64,000 nt of DNA, from contig CAJUSW010000002.1 of the NCBI GenBank assembly GCA_910589485.1, positions 1 to 64,000 on the forward strand. Direction: 5' to 3'. The stretch is from an uncultured Duncaniella sp. Lineage in GTDB: Bacteria > Bacteroidota > Bacteroidia > Bacteroidales > Muribaculaceae. The notes below the pieces were generated by a model. It was not told where the DNA came from. It saw nothing but the letters and a program-made list of their open reading frames with translations, and did no database searches. Below, one piece after another: positions 53,949-62,434 of the stretch (its first letter is position 1; each line of letters starts with the position of its first letter). Position numbers and translations under genes: made by a program.

Positions 53949-55988
53949 CTACTTCTTCAACTCAGGATACGATATCCTTGAATGATACATCGTGCGGAGG
54001 CGTTGGATGAACGACTCCTTCACCGCCTGCACATCCCTGAACGAGATAGGCGACTCATTATGCAACCCCTCAGCTATCTGACCGTCGATAATCTTATTGA
54101 CCAACCCCGAAATAGCCTCAGGCGTATGCTCCTTCAGCGAACGCGAGGCCGCCTCAACGGCATCAGCCATCATCAGCAGAGACGTCTCCTTGCTCTGAGG
54201 ATTAGGGCCCGGATAGGTGAACGGCGCCGGATCCACCTCCTCCCCCGGATGCAGATTGCAATAGGTATTATAGAAATAGCGGGCCTTGCCGGCACCATGA
54301 TGCTCCGTGATAAACTCGCGGATCTTCTCAGGCAACTTAGCCTTCTCGGCCATAGCCAATCCATCGCGCACATGCCCCGTCACCACCCGCGAGCTCTGTA
54401 TAGGATCGAGCGAATCGTGGGGATTGATACCATGCTGATTCTCAGTAAAAAACGCCGGATTCTTGATCTTGCCTATATCGTGATACAGCGCACCGGTCCT
54501 CACCATCTGCACATTAGCCCCAATGGCCTGGGCGGCGGCCGACGCGAGATTGCTCACAGCCATCGAATGGTTGAACGTACCGGGACACTCCTCCGACAGC
54601 TCCCTGAGCAGCGGACTGTTGGTATCCGACAGCTCCACGAGCGTAACCCTCGATGTGTAGCCAAACACCCTCTCCACCAGAAACATCAGCACATAGCTGA
54701 ACGAAATGAGGATAGCATTGATGCCGAAGCATCCAAACGTGCGCCCCTCCATCTTGTTGAGCGTACCGGTCTGCATCACCTCTATCGACACATAGCTGAG
54801 CGAATAAGCCACAAATATGAACGCCGCCGTGCGTATCAGCTGGCTACGGCTTGTCAGATCCTTGAGCGAATCTATGGCCACCACGCCCGCAATAAACTGC
54901 AGATAGATGAACTCCGACGGATAAGCCGAGATTATGGCGCATGTCAACACCTCCACCAGATGCACGAAATAGGCCGTGCGCGAGTCCAGGAACACCAGCA
55001 CAAGTATCGGTATCATCGTGAACGGCGCGATGTAGAGCCCCATGCGGAACGTGGCCTGCATCGCAAAGGCAAAGAGCGTGAACACTGTTACGAGCGACAT
55101 CAGGAACACCACCGTGCGGTCGTCGTCGAAATATTTGGGACGGAAAAAGAACAGATACCCGTAGAGCGCCCCGAAGAGAATGAGCATATACAGTATCTGC
55201 CCGGCCACCGGGTAATGATGCTGCGATATGGTGCCCTGTCCACGGTCCTCGATCATCTCCTCGTAAGTGTCCAGGATTGTGGCCAGGCGCGTGTTCACTA
55301 TATCACCCTTGTCGATGATGCGCTCCCCCTGCTGTATCACCCCTATCGGGGCCATGGCCTTCTGATAGGCCTCGTCGATGAGACGCTTGGAGGTGAGCGT
55401 GTCGAGCGAGATATTGGGTTGCAGCATGTCCGAGAGGCGCGTAGCCGTCAGCGCCGCCCTCACGTCGCGGTCGCGGAGCACACTGTCCATATGCTCATAG
55501 GCCCTGAATGCCGACAGATAATTGCGCGTGGGCATCGATATGGCCACATTATCGTGGACAAACCTCACCGACGGCAGATTGCCCGCCGCTATGCGCTGAT
55601 AGGTGTCGCGGTCCACTATACCGTTGTCGTACACCTCGCGTATCGCTTTGATTATCTGATTCTTCTGTGCAGGCGTTATATTCAGCCCCGGAGTGGAGTT
55701 GAGACGCATGGTATAATCGGAGATCAGAGTCTTCTCAGCCGCCAGATCGCGCACATACACCGGCTCGAAATGCATGTCGATGCTGTCCTTCACCAGCGCC
55801 ATGCTTGCCGAGTCGAGATGCACCGGGATGTCAAACGGTGCCGTGAGCAGGGCATAGCTCCACGGGCGGTTCACCTCGTAGATATAATGGTCCTTGTCGG
55901 TGCGCGGCAGGAAATAGACAATCAGGGTCACTGCGGCAACGAAAAGCAACACGCGAAGCGATATTTTACGTTGGGTAAGGGTATTCAT
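53949..55988 (-). CDS. 7TMR-HD family phosphodiesterase (PgpH-like)
   Basis: Membrane protein of 679 residues: one N-terminal helix (about 10-27), a large exported 7TM-HD extracellular domain (about 45-270), seven membrane helices (about 275-450) and a cytoplasmic HD domain (about 470-660). The HD domain has NHSMAVSNLASAAAQ, LYHDIGKIKNPAFF (His-Asp metal pair and HDIG) and EHHGAGKARYF. Relatives in Listeria degrade cyclic di-AMP, so this enzyme probably lowers c-di-AMP and so affects osmotic and wall homeostasis. It is 9 bp downstream of the DUF2752 gene and convergent with the antiporter gene. Confidence 0.92.
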   Translation of the reverse strand: MNTLTQRKISLRVLLFVAAVTLIVYFLPRTDKDHYIYEVNRPWSYALLTAPFDIPVHLDSASMALVKDSIDMHFEPVYVRDLAAEKTLISDYTMRLNSTPGLNITPAQKNQIIKAIREVYDNGIVDRDTYQRIAAGNLPSVRFVHDNVAISMPTRNYLSAFRAYEHMDSVLRDRDVRAALTATRLSDMLQPNISLDTLTSKRLIDEAYQKAMAPIGVIQQGERIIDKGDIVNTRLATILDTYEEMIEDRGQGTISQHHYPVAGQILYMLILFGALYGYLFFFRPKYFDDDRTVVFLMSLVTVFTLFAFAMQATFRMGLYIAPFTMIPILVLVFLDSRTAYFVHLVEVLTCAIISAYPSEFIYLQFIAGVVAIDSLKDLTSRSQLIRTAAFIFVAYSLSYVSIEVMQTGTLNKMEGRTFGCFGINAILISFSYVLMFLVERVFGYTSRVTLVELSDTNSPLLRELSEECPGTFNHSMAVSNLASAAAQAIGANVQMVRTGALYHDIGKIKNPAFFTENQHGINPHDSLDPIQSSRVVTGHVRDGLAMAEKAKLPEKIREFITEHHGAGKARYFYNTYCNLHPGEEVDPAPFTYPGPNPQSKETSLLMMADAVEAASRSLKEHTPEAISGLVNKIIDGQIAEGLHNESPISFRDVQAVKESFIQRLRTMYHSRISYPELKK

Positions 55989-55997
55989 ATATTCAGG

Positions 55998-56381
55998 TCA
56001 GAGACAGTTAAGCAGGTTTCGTATTACAGTCCAGCCTACTATTGCGATGAGCATTATGATGATGGACGTGCGCGAGTTAAGCACTTTGTCGAGGCGCGGA
56101 TGCCGGCGCGCCACCAGCAGGAGGGCTATCAGCACCAGGGCCACCGGCAGAAAGGCATTGTAGCCCATCGCACCCCGGATGTCACCATGAAGCATGGCCC
56201 TGATGGCCCGTTGCGACCCGCATCCGGGGCAGTCGAGTCCTGTCAGTTGCTTGAACAGGCAACGCGGATACAGCCCCGTGGAGGGATCCACAAGATAATA
56301 GCTGACGCATGCCACCGCCACGGCCACGACGGCCAGGGCGATGATCACGCGACGGCTTATCACATGGTCAGGAGCGACCAT
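55998..56381 (-). CDS. DUF2752 membrane protein
   Basis: A 127-residue membrane protein. The start at ATG 56381 is preferred because the longer open frame (to 56570) only shadows the neighbouring gene. It has three helices and the DUF2752 core GLYPRCLFKQLTGLDCPGCGSQRAI (about 37-61), with CPGCG as a possible metal or redox site. It overlaps the end of the CD225-type gene by 22 nt and is 9 bp before the PgpH-like gene. These small membrane genes are commonly paired in Bacteroidetes, with unknown function. Confidence 0.82.
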   Translation of the reverse strand: MVAPDHVISRRVIIALAVVAVAVACVSYYLVDPSTGLYPRCLFKQLTGLDCPGCGSQRAIRAMLHGDIRGAMGYNAFLPVALVLIALLLVARRHPRLDKVLNSRTSIIIMLIAIVGWTVIRNLLNCL

Positions 56382-56869
56382 ATCACCGAGAATGGTGTCC
56401 AGATCAGTCCGGCCACAAACGAGATTATCACCCACATCGAGGCATTCTCCGATGCCTTGCGGGCCCCCTCGTGGTCGCCCCTCATATACAGGGGATTCAC
56501 CCTCGAGGCATAGATGATGGCCACCACGCCTGTGGGCAGACAGCAACACAGCGTGGAGAGGATGGCCCACACCAGATAGTTGGGGGGCATCGGCCCGGGA
56601 GCACGGCCCGGCTCCATACCGGGCGCATACATCGGCTCTCCCGGCTGCACAAAGGGTGCGGGCCGGGGCCCGTAGTATTGCTGATAGGGGGAATAACCCG
56701 CCTGTTGCCTGAACAGCGAGGCCGTGTCGGGCAGATTGGAGGCTGTGGTCCAGTCGGCCAGTCCCTCACGCCATATGGGCGTTTCGGGGCCGAATCCGGG
56801 CGTCCTCATCACCTCCCCGAGGTCCATAGGCCCCAGGCGCGTGTCGTTGACTATGATCCAGTATTTCAT
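56360..56869 (-). CDS. GYF_2 + CD225/dispanin membrane protein
   Basis: A 169-residue protein in two parts. Residues 1-55 (MKYWIIVNDTRLGPMDLGEV...WREGLADWTTA) match the GYF_2 (DUF4339) fold, which binds proline-rich peptides. A Pro/Gly/Tyr-rich linker (56-100) follows, then a CD225-type pair of membrane segments (LVWAILSTLCCCLPTGVVAIIYASRV about 100-125; MWVIISFVAGLIWTPFSVIW about 146-165). It leads the minus-strand trio with DUF2752 and PgpH-like genes, 43 bp after deoC. Its job is unknown. Confidence 0.85.
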   Translation of the reverse strand: MKYWIIVNDTRLGPMDLGEVMRTPGFGPETPIWREGLADWTTASNLPDTASLFRQQAGYSPYQQYYGPRPAPFVQPGEPMYAPGMEPGRAPGPMPPNYLVWAILSTLCCCLPTGVVAIIYASRVNPLYMRGDHEGARKASENASMWVIISFVAGLIWTPFSVIWSLLTM

Positions 56870-56912
56870 CCGGTGTAAAGGGTTGATGGTTTAGAAGGTG
56901 TTTAACACCCTT

Positions 56913-57797
56913 TTAGAAGAACTTGGTCTCCTCGCCCAGAATATCGCTGAGCAGATTGTTGGCCAGGCGCGAGGCACCGATGCGGAAATATTCGTTGGTG
57001 GCCACCCACTTCTCGCCGAGCACCTCCTTCACGATGGTGTAGTACTTCAGGGCATCCTCGGTGGTGGAAACTCCGCCCGACACCTTGAATCCCACCATGC
57101 GCTCGGTCTTGGCATAGTACTCCTTGATGCACTCACACATGATGTAGGCAGCCTCGAGCGATGCGCCGGGATACTCCTTGCCGGTCGAGGTCTTAAGGAA
57201 GTCGGCACCCGAGTAAAGACTCAGCACCGAAGCGTTGCGTATGTTCTGAGCGCTCTTCAGGGCACCTGTCTCAAGTATCACCTTGAGGATAGCCTCGCGG
57301 CAGGCATGCTTCATCTCCGAGATCTGATCGGCCACCTCCTCGTAATCCTTATCGAAGAAATCACCCAAGGGGAACACGATGTCGATCTCATCGGCACCGG
57401 CCTCAACGGCAAGAGCGATCTCGGCCATCTTCACCTCGATGAAGCTCTGGGCCGAGGGGAAACATCCGGCCACCGACGCGATATCCACCGAACTTACCTC
57501 GAGCACTGTGCGGGTGACAGGCACAAAGTTGGGATACACGCACACAGCCGCCACATTGGGCAGATCGGGATGCTCATTGTCAAACGCATTGACACGCTCC
57601 ACGAAATTAGCCACTGACTGTTGCGAGTCGGTCGACTTGAGCGTGGTCAGATCAATGCTGTTGAACAACTGACGCAACACCTCGGGCTTACGGTTCTCCT
57701 CGAGATGCTTTTCGAGTATTTCATTCACCTTCGATGCCACTAAGGCATCATCGGTAGTAACCTGTGATTCGGCAATCGCCTGATTATATTTATCCAT
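56913..57797 (-). CDS. deoC: Deoxyribose-phosphate aldolase
   Basis: Splits 2-deoxyribose-5-phosphate into acetaldehyde and glyceraldehyde-3-phosphate during nucleoside salvage. At 294 residues it is the longer deoC type. The Schiff-base lysine is in FLKTSTGKEYPGA, and the second catalytic lysine is in MVGFKVSGGV. AGADEIDIVFPLGDF holds the catalytic Asp of the core barrel. It lies downstream of the dtd and MazG-like genes on the same strand. A 64-bp array of eight octamers fills most of the gap before it. Confidence 0.95.
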   Translation of the reverse strand: MDKYNQAIAESQVTTDDALVASKVNEILEKHLEENRKPEVLRQLFNSIDLTTLKSTDSQQSVANFVERVNAFDNEHPDLPNVAAVCVYPNFVPVTRTVLEVSSVDIASVAGCFPSAQSFIEVKMAEIALAVEAGADEIDIVFPLGDFFDKDYEEVADQISEMKHACREAILKVILETGALKSAQNIRNASVLSLYSGADFLKTSTGKEYPGASLEAAYIMCECIKEYYAKTERMVGFKVSGGVSTTEDALKYYTIVKEVLGEKWVATNEYFRIGASRLANNLLSDILGEETKFF

Positions 57798-57827
57798 AAT
57801 TATTGTATTTTACTCAGTAACAGTCAT

Positions 57828-57891
57828 TAAACCCCTAAACCCATAAACCTATAAACCTATAAACCCATAAACTTCTAAACTCATAAACCCT
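57828..57891. repeat. Array of eight TAAACCnn octamers
   Basis: Eight uninterrupted in-phase units on the plus strand: TAAACCCC, TAAACCCA, TAAACCTA, TAAACCTA, TAAACCCA, TAAACTTC, TAAACTCA, TAAACCCT. The array ends on the first base of the MazG-like stop codon. No clear hairpin adjoins it. Confidence 0.75.
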
Positions 57892-58244
57892 CAGAACCTC
57901 CCCTTATCCCGGGAATTCTTCTTGGCCATGTTGGCGGCAAACGCCTCGGTGAGATTTATACCGGTCTGGTTGGCAATGGCAGTCAGCACCCACATCAGGT
58001 CGGCCAGCTCATCGGCCAGGCAAGCCTTATCGCCCGGCTTCGCCTTCTGGTCGCCATACTTGCGTGCCATCACGCGCGCCACCTCACCGGTCTCCTCGGC
58101 CAGAATCACGGCATTGGTCAGCGGAGAGAAGTACCCCTTGCCCGTGCCGGTGATCCACTCGTCCACCAAGGCCTGCATACGGTCCAGAGTCAGAGGCTCG
58201 CCGGCAGGCACAAGAGCCTTGGCTGTTTCGGGATTCGGATCCAT
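57891..58244 (-). CDS. MazG-like nucleotide pyrophosphohydrolase
   Basis: A 117-residue all-alpha NTP pyrophosphohydrolase of the MazG/dCTPase type. The metal-binding set is present: LAEETGEVARVMAR (EExxE-like, about 49-62) and DELADLMWVLTAIANQTG (about 79-96). Such enzymes clean the nucleotide pool of odd or damaged NTPs. It follows dtd by 6 bp, so both quality-control enzymes are made together, and it precedes deoC. The exact nucleotide substrate is not predictable. Confidence 0.9.
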   Translation of the reverse strand: MDPNPETAKALVPAGEPLTLDRMQALVDEWITGTGKGYFSPLTNAVILAEETGEVARVMARKYGDQKAKPGDKACLADELADLMWVLTAIANQTGINLTEAFAANMAKKNSRDKGRF

Positions 58245-58250
58245 GACATT

Positions 58251-58703
58251 CTATTCCTTTAGGCGTGAATCTATTATGATGGTCACAGGACCGTCATTGA
58301 TCAGCTCCACCTGCATGTCGGCGCCAAACACTCCGGTAGCCGTCTCCTTACCCGTGAGCCGCGAGCACTCCGAGCAGTACAGCTCATAGAGCGGAATAGC
58401 CAGTTCATGGCCCGCCGCATGGATATAGCTCGGACGGTTGCCCTTGCGGGTCGAGGCATTGAGCGTAAACTGGCTCACGGCCAGAATCTCGCCACCGACA
58501 TCCATCACCGAGCGGTTCATCACCCCCTCGGCATCCGGAAATATCCTCATAGCCACCGTCTTGGAGGCCAACCAGCGGGCATCCTCGGCGGTATCGCCTT
58601 CGGCAACCCCTACAAGCACCATGAGCCCCGCGCCTATACCGGCCCGAAGCTCGCCGTCAATACTGACCGATGCGCGACTCACGCGCTGAATCACCAACCT
58701 CAT
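58251..58703 (-). CDS. dtd: D-aminoacyl-tRNA deacylase
   Basis: Removes D-amino acids and mis-charged glycine from tRNA. It has 150 residues, the family size. The two active-site motifs are SQFTLNASTRKGNRPSY (about 78-94) and NDGPVTIIIDSR near the C-terminus (Gly-cis-Pro). MRLVIQRVSRASVSIDGE is the standard N-terminus and fixes the start. A hairpin with four octamers lies immediately upstream of the ATG. MazG-like and deoC genes follow on the same strand. Confidence 0.96.
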   Translation of the reverse strand: MRLVIQRVSRASVSIDGELRAGIGAGLMVLVGVAEGDTAEDARWLASKTVAMRIFPDAEGVMNRSVMDVGGEILAVSQFTLNASTRKGNRPSYIHAAGHELAIPLYELYCSECSRLTGKETATGVFGADMQVELINDGPVTIIIDSRLKE

Positions 58704-58757
58704 GGTTATTTAAGCTGCGCTTAAAGGTTATACGGTTATATGGTTAAAAGGTTATAA
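58704..58757 (-). repeat. Octamer array plus hairpin before dtd
   Basis: On the minus strand TTATAACC, TTTTAACC, ATATAACC and GTATAACC (58757-58726) run into TTTAAGC-GCA-GCTTAAA (58725-58709), with AATAACC then touching the dtd ATG. Same order and orientation relative to the gene as at 33524. Confidence 0.65.
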
Positions 58758-58788
58758 GGAAGGGGATGATTGAAATTGGAATGAACCA

Positions 58789-58841
58789 ATAACTTCATAA
58801 CCCCTTAACCTTATAACCTTTCACTCCCGCAAGGGAGTGAA
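58789..58841 (+). repeat. Octamer array plus GCAA hairpin at the end of the phosphohexomutase gene
   Basis: ATAACTTC, ATAACCCC, TTAACCTT and ATAACCTT (58789-58820) are followed by TCACTCCC-GCAA-GGGAGTGA (58821-58840), four bases before the stop codon of the minus-strand gene. Relative to that gene the module lies downstream and inverted. Confidence 0.7.
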
Positions 58842-58844
58842 ATA

Positions 58845-60590
58845 TCAGATTCCGAGATCTTTCTTGAGGGCATCCACCTTGGCGTGGGCGGCCTCATTGC
58901 AAGCGTTATACTGGTCGGCCGACTCCATGGGAACACGTACCTCCATGTAGAACTTGATCTTAGGCTCGGTTCCCGAAGGACGCACCGATACCTTCGATCC
59001 GTCGGCTGTAAAGTACTGAAGCACATTGGAAGTAGTGGGGAAATCGAGCTTCTCCACAGTTCCGTCGGCCGTGGTGGCATCGAGGGTCAGATAATCCTTC
59101 ACCACCTCAACAGGGCTGCCGGCGAGGCTCTTGGGAGGATTCTCGCGGAACTGCTTCATGAGAGCCTGGATCTCCTCAGCACCGCTCTTGCCGGGACGTA
59201 CCACCGACACGCCTACCTCGAGGCTGAAACCATATGTCTTGTAGATATCGGCGAGCATGCCCTGGAAGTCCATGCCCTTGTCCTTGGCCCAGGCGCAAGC
59301 CTCAGCGAGGAGCGAGCAAGCCGACACGGCATCCTTATCGCGCACGAATGTCTCGGCAAGGAAGCCATAGCTCTCCTCACCGCCACCGATGTAGCGGAGC
59401 ACATCCTCATTGTCGCGCATCACGGCTGCGATCCACTTGAAGCCGGTGTAGCAGTCAAACATCTTCACCTTGTTGGCGTCACAGATGCTCTTGATGGTCT
59501 CGGTAGTAACGATGGTCTTCACCACAAACTCGTTACCCTTGATCATGCCGAGCTCCTTGTTGCGGGTGATGATATAGTAGAGCAGGATCATGCAGATCTG
59601 GTTACCGTTCAGCAACACATATTCGCCGTTGTTGTCGCGGATCACACAGCCCACACGGTCAGCATCGGGGTCGGAAGCCATCACGATGTCGGCATTCACC
59701 TCCTTGGCCTTGGCGATAGCGAGGGCCATAGCCGAGGGAACCTCGGGGTTAGGCGACTCAACGGTGGGGAAATCTCCGCTGGGCACATCCTGCTCAGGCA
59801 CGTGGATGATATTGGTGAAGCCGAAGTTCTTCAACGAGTCGGGGATAAGCTCCACGCCGGTACCGTGGATAGGGGTGTACACGATCTTCAGATCCTTGTT
59901 GCGCTCGATAGCCTCGGGGCTGAGCGAAAGGCCCTTGATCTTCTCCAGATACACCTTGTCCACCTCGGGACCTACGATCTGGATCTTGGACTTATCGCCG
60001 TCAAACTTGATCTCGCTCACGCTCTTGATGCGGTTCACGTGATCGATGATGTTCACGTCGTGGGGAGCGATGATCTGTGCACCGTCCTCCCAGTAAGCCT
60101 TGTATCCGTTATAGATCTTGGGGTTGTGTGATGCGGTGATGTTCACGCCGCTCTGGCAGCCGAAGTGACGGATTGCAAACGAGAGCTCGGGAGTGGGGCG
60201 GAAGCTGTCAAACAGATATACCTTGATACCGTTGGCCGAGAAGATATCGGCTACGATCTCGGCAAACTTGCGGGAATTGTTGCGCACGTCATGACCCACA
60301 GCCACGCTGATCTCGGGAAGATCCTTGAACGCTTCCTTAAGATAGTTGGCAAGGCCCTGGGTAGCCGCACCCACGGTGTATATGTTCATACGGTTGGAAC
60401 CTGCGCCCATGATGCCACGGAGGCCGCCTGTTCCGAACTCGAGATCGCGGTAAAAACACTCGATAAGATCTGTCTTATCTTCTGCATCAAGCATACGCTG
60501 CACTTCGGCGCGGGTTTCTGCGTCGTATCCGTCACCAAGCCACACTTTGGCCTTAGCGGTGACCTCCTGTAACAACTGGTCGTTTTCCAT
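58845..60590 (-). CDS. Phosphoglucomutase/phosphomannomutase
   Basis: Alpha-D-phosphohexomutase of 581 residues, interconverting hexose 1- and 6-phosphates for sugar-nucleotide and glycogen metabolism. The active-site serine loop is TASHNPKIYNGYK (about 157-169), the metal-binding loop DPDADRVG (about 310-317), the sugar-binding loop GGGEESYGF and the phosphate-binding loop RPSGTEPKIKFY near the C-terminus. The size matches the PgcA-type long mutases. It has its own full promoter (60644-60674). Confidence 0.94.
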   Translation of the reverse strand: MENDQLLQEVTAKAKVWLGDGYDAETRAEVQRMLDAEDKTDLIECFYRDLEFGTGGLRGIMGAGSNRMNIYTVGAATQGLANYLKEAFKDLPEISVAVGHDVRNNSRKFAEIVADIFSANGIKVYLFDSFRPTPELSFAIRHFGCQSGVNITASHNPKIYNGYKAYWEDGAQIIAPHDVNIIDHVNRIKSVSEIKFDGDKSKIQIVGPEVDKVYLEKIKGLSLSPEAIERNKDLKIVYTPIHGTGVELIPDSLKNFGFTNIIHVPEQDVPSGDFPTVESPNPEVPSAMALAIAKAKEVNADIVMASDPDADRVGCVIRDNNGEYVLLNGNQICMILLYYIITRNKELGMIKGNEFVVKTIVTTETIKSICDANKVKMFDCYTGFKWIAAVMRDNEDVLRYIGGGEESYGFLAETFVRDKDAVSACSLLAEACAWAKDKGMDFQGMLADIYKTYGFSLEVGVSVVRPGKSGAEEIQALMKQFRENPPKSLAGSPVEVVKDYLTLDATTADGTVEKLDFPTTSNVLQYFTADGSKVSVRPSGTEPKIKFYMEVRVPMESADQYNACNEAAHAKVDALKKDLGI

Positions 60591-60643
60591 ATCGCTATAA
60601 GGTAATTTATTGAGTTATGAATTAGAATTGATTCGTAGAGAAG

Positions 60644-60674
60644 CAAAGGTAAGCCTTTTGATTCAAAAATCAAA
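60644..60674 (-). promoter_or_regulatory. Promoter of the phosphohexomutase gene
   Basis: On the minus strand TTTG (60671-60674), 19 nt, TACCTTTG (60644-60651), then 53 nt to the ATG at 60590. Confidence 0.7.
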
Positions 60675-60847
60675 ATTAAAAACTCACAATTATTGTTCAC
60701 TGAACCATTGTATAGCATTAGGCCTTTCTCAAAAGAAATTTGCCATAAATACTCCCCTTATAACACTTCTATACCCCTATTTTACACCACTCTGGGCCAT
60801 ATTTAGCATTTTTTACAATTTTATTTTACAAAAATTTATCTAAAACT

Positions 60848-60878
60848 TTTGGATTTTCGCAAATTGTCATTAAATTTG
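60848..60878 (+). promoter_or_regulatory. Unassigned plus-strand promoter
   Basis: TTTG (60848-60851), 19 nt, TAAATTTG (60871-60878). No gene lies downstream on the plus strand, because the next genes are all on the minus strand. Confidence 0.6.
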
Positions 60879-60883
60879 CAGAA

Positions 60884-61050
60884 ATGATTAATAATTGAAA
60901 TTACAGCTTAACAATTGATGATTGGATATTAGGTTTATCCGCACACACTCTTTTCACAACTCTTGTCAAGCCGTGGGGCCTCGCAGGAGTGATTTACTAA
61001 CCATCCGGATCATGTTGAGAATCCATTCTCTCCATGGTCCGGATAGTAGT
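60884..61050 (+). ncRNA. Candidate small RNA
   Basis: Expected transcript of the promoter at 60848-60878. Near its end ATCCGGA (61003-61009) pairs with TCCGGAT (61038-61044), with inner CATG/CATG and GAGAA/TTCTC stems around a TCCA loop. No T-run follows closely, so the 3' end is uncertain. No match to 6S, SRP, RNase P or tmRNA patterns was recognised. Confidence 0.35.
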
Positions 61051-61073
61051 ATATATACGCTCCATGTTTTTCA

Positions 61074-62300
61074 TCAACCCGGCAACATGGCACCGGGTGC
61101 CACAGCCCGCAGGTCGAGTCCCGACGGAGCCTGGTAAACCCTAAGTCCAAACCGCCCCACCGAGGCAAACACATGGTCCATCACCTCGGCCTGCAGATGC
61201 TCGTAAGGCTTCCACGACGTGAGCGACGTGAACAGATACAGGTCCAGGGGCACACCCTGGGGCGTGGGTTGAAGCTCCCTCACCATATATATCATATCGG
61301 GCCCGGTCTTCAGCTGAGGCAACGTGGAGATATAATGCTCCAGATAGCGCCGGTAGAGCGTAAGGTTCACATACCGTCCCTCGGGGTCTAAGTCACCGCC
61401 CCACTCCTCATTCCTGAACTCCTCGAGCATCTCGCGCGGACAGAAGGCCACCGTGTTCAGGTCGATGGTCACCGACCGGTTGATGCGTCGGCCACGCGAG
61501 TCGGCCATCCCGCGCCAGTTCTGAAACGACTCGCTCACAAGCGAGTAAGGGGGCACCGTTACTATGGTCATGTCGAAATTCTGCACCTTCACCGTGGTTA
61601 GTCCCACCTCCAGCACCGTGCCGTTGATATTGCGCGCCGGCACCGTGATCCAGTCGCCCGGACGGAGCATATCGTTGAGCGTCAGCTGCACACCGGCCAC
61701 CATACCCATTATCGAGTCCTTGAACACCAACATCAGCACCGTGGCCGCGGCGCCCAGTCCGGTGATCACCGTCAGAGGATTCTTCTGAGCTAAGATCGAG
61801 ATCACGATTATCACGCCCACCGACACCGCTATCACCTGCAGCATCTGGCGTATGCCCTTGAGCGACGTCACTCTCCCCGAGGAATTTTCTTCAAGCAACT
61901 GATACAGAGCGAGGATAAAACGATTGACCAGATGCACCATCACAGCCACCTCAAGCACCTTGAACGCCACCTCGGTCACACCCCTGAGCGTCTCGTAATA
62001 CTCCAGGGCCGGAGGCAGAAGCGACCCCAACAGTATCACCGTCACAAGCTCGGCCACCACCCTCAGCAGGCGCGGATTAAGCAATATATCATCCCACTTG
62101 GCCGTGGTGTACTTGGCAATCTTGAGCACAGCCGGCACCACATAGGACGTAAGCACCCAGAACACCAGCCACGCCACAATCAGGATAGCCGTCACCACCG
62201 AAGCCGTTGCAAGCAGTTTCAGCATATCACCCTGAAGCCCCACCCCGCCAAGCAACGACGTAGCAAGCTCCAGAAAATATCCCTCAGCAGTAATATCCAT
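61074..62300 (-). CDS. MscS-family mechanosensitive channel (larger paralogue)
   Basis: Inner-membrane channel of 408 residues, longer than the one at 13881. About five N-terminal helices precede the MscS pore region (AAATVLMLVFKDSIMGMVAGVQL, about 180-202). The beta domain has LRPGDWITVPARNINGTV and FDMTIVTVPPYSLVSES, where the usual Pro-Asn is replaced by Pro-Pro. An alpha/beta C-terminal domain of the YbdG-like type follows. Single gene, minus strand, between cysS and the candidate small RNA. It probably contributes to osmotic protection with the other paralogue. Confidence 0.9.
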   Translation of the reverse strand: MDITAEGYFLELATSLLGGVGLQGDMLKLLATASVVTAILIVAWLVFWVLTSYVVPAVLKIAKYTTAKWDDILLNPRLLRVVAELVTVILLGSLLPPALEYYETLRGVTEVAFKVLEVAVMVHLVNRFILALYQLLEENSSGRVTSLKGIRQMLQVIAVSVGVIIVISILAQKNPLTVITGLGAAATVLMLVFKDSIMGMVAGVQLTLNDMLRPGDWITVPARNINGTVLEVGLTTVKVQNFDMTIVTVPPYSLVSESFQNWRGMADSRGRRINRSVTIDLNTVAFCPREMLEEFRNEEWGGDLDPEGRYVNLTLYRRYLEHYISTLPQLKTGPDMIYMVRELQPTPQGVPLDLYLFTSLTSWKPYEHLQAEVMDHVFASVGRFGLRVYQAPSGLDLRAVAPGAMLPG

Positions 62301-62348
62301 ATCAGATCACTATTTTAAGGTTAAAACACTAATATATAATAATAGGTA

Positions 62349-62416
62349 TAAACCCATAAACCCATAAACCCATAAACCCTTAAACCTATAAACCCATAAA
62401 TAAACCCATAAACCCG
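62349..62416. repeat. Array of TAAACCnn octamers with a 4-bp slip
   Basis: Six in-phase units (62349-62396), a lone TAAA, then two more units (62401-62416). Five of the first six or later units are exactly TAAACCCA. The half-unit insertion looks like replication slippage. Confidence 0.75.
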
Positions 62417-62434
62417 AAAAAAGGCTACAGAGTC

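Larger units (their letters stand above)
60591..61073. other. Gap with two promoters and a structured segment
   Basis: A 483-bp gap without a protein gene I can support. It holds the minus-strand promoter of the phosphohexomutase gene, an unassigned plus-strand promoter (60848-60878) and a hairpin segment (61003-61044). A 71-codon frame at 60922-61137 runs into the mscS gene and looks like a shadow. Confidence 0.5.

Noticed and set aside
55998..56570. A 190-residue version of the DUF2752 protein
   Set aside because: The first 63 residues are the out-of-frame shadow of the CD225-type gene; the domain starts after ATG 56381.
60922..61137. A 71-codon frame after the orphan promoter
   Set aside because: It overlaps the 3' end of mscS on the other strand and its composition resembles translated antisense sequence. 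I keep the region only as a candidate RNA.
57828..62416. CRISPR array or telomere for the TAAACCCA repeats
   Set aside because: Units are 8 bp with no spacers and lie inside the chromosome between housekeeping genes, so neither explanation fits.
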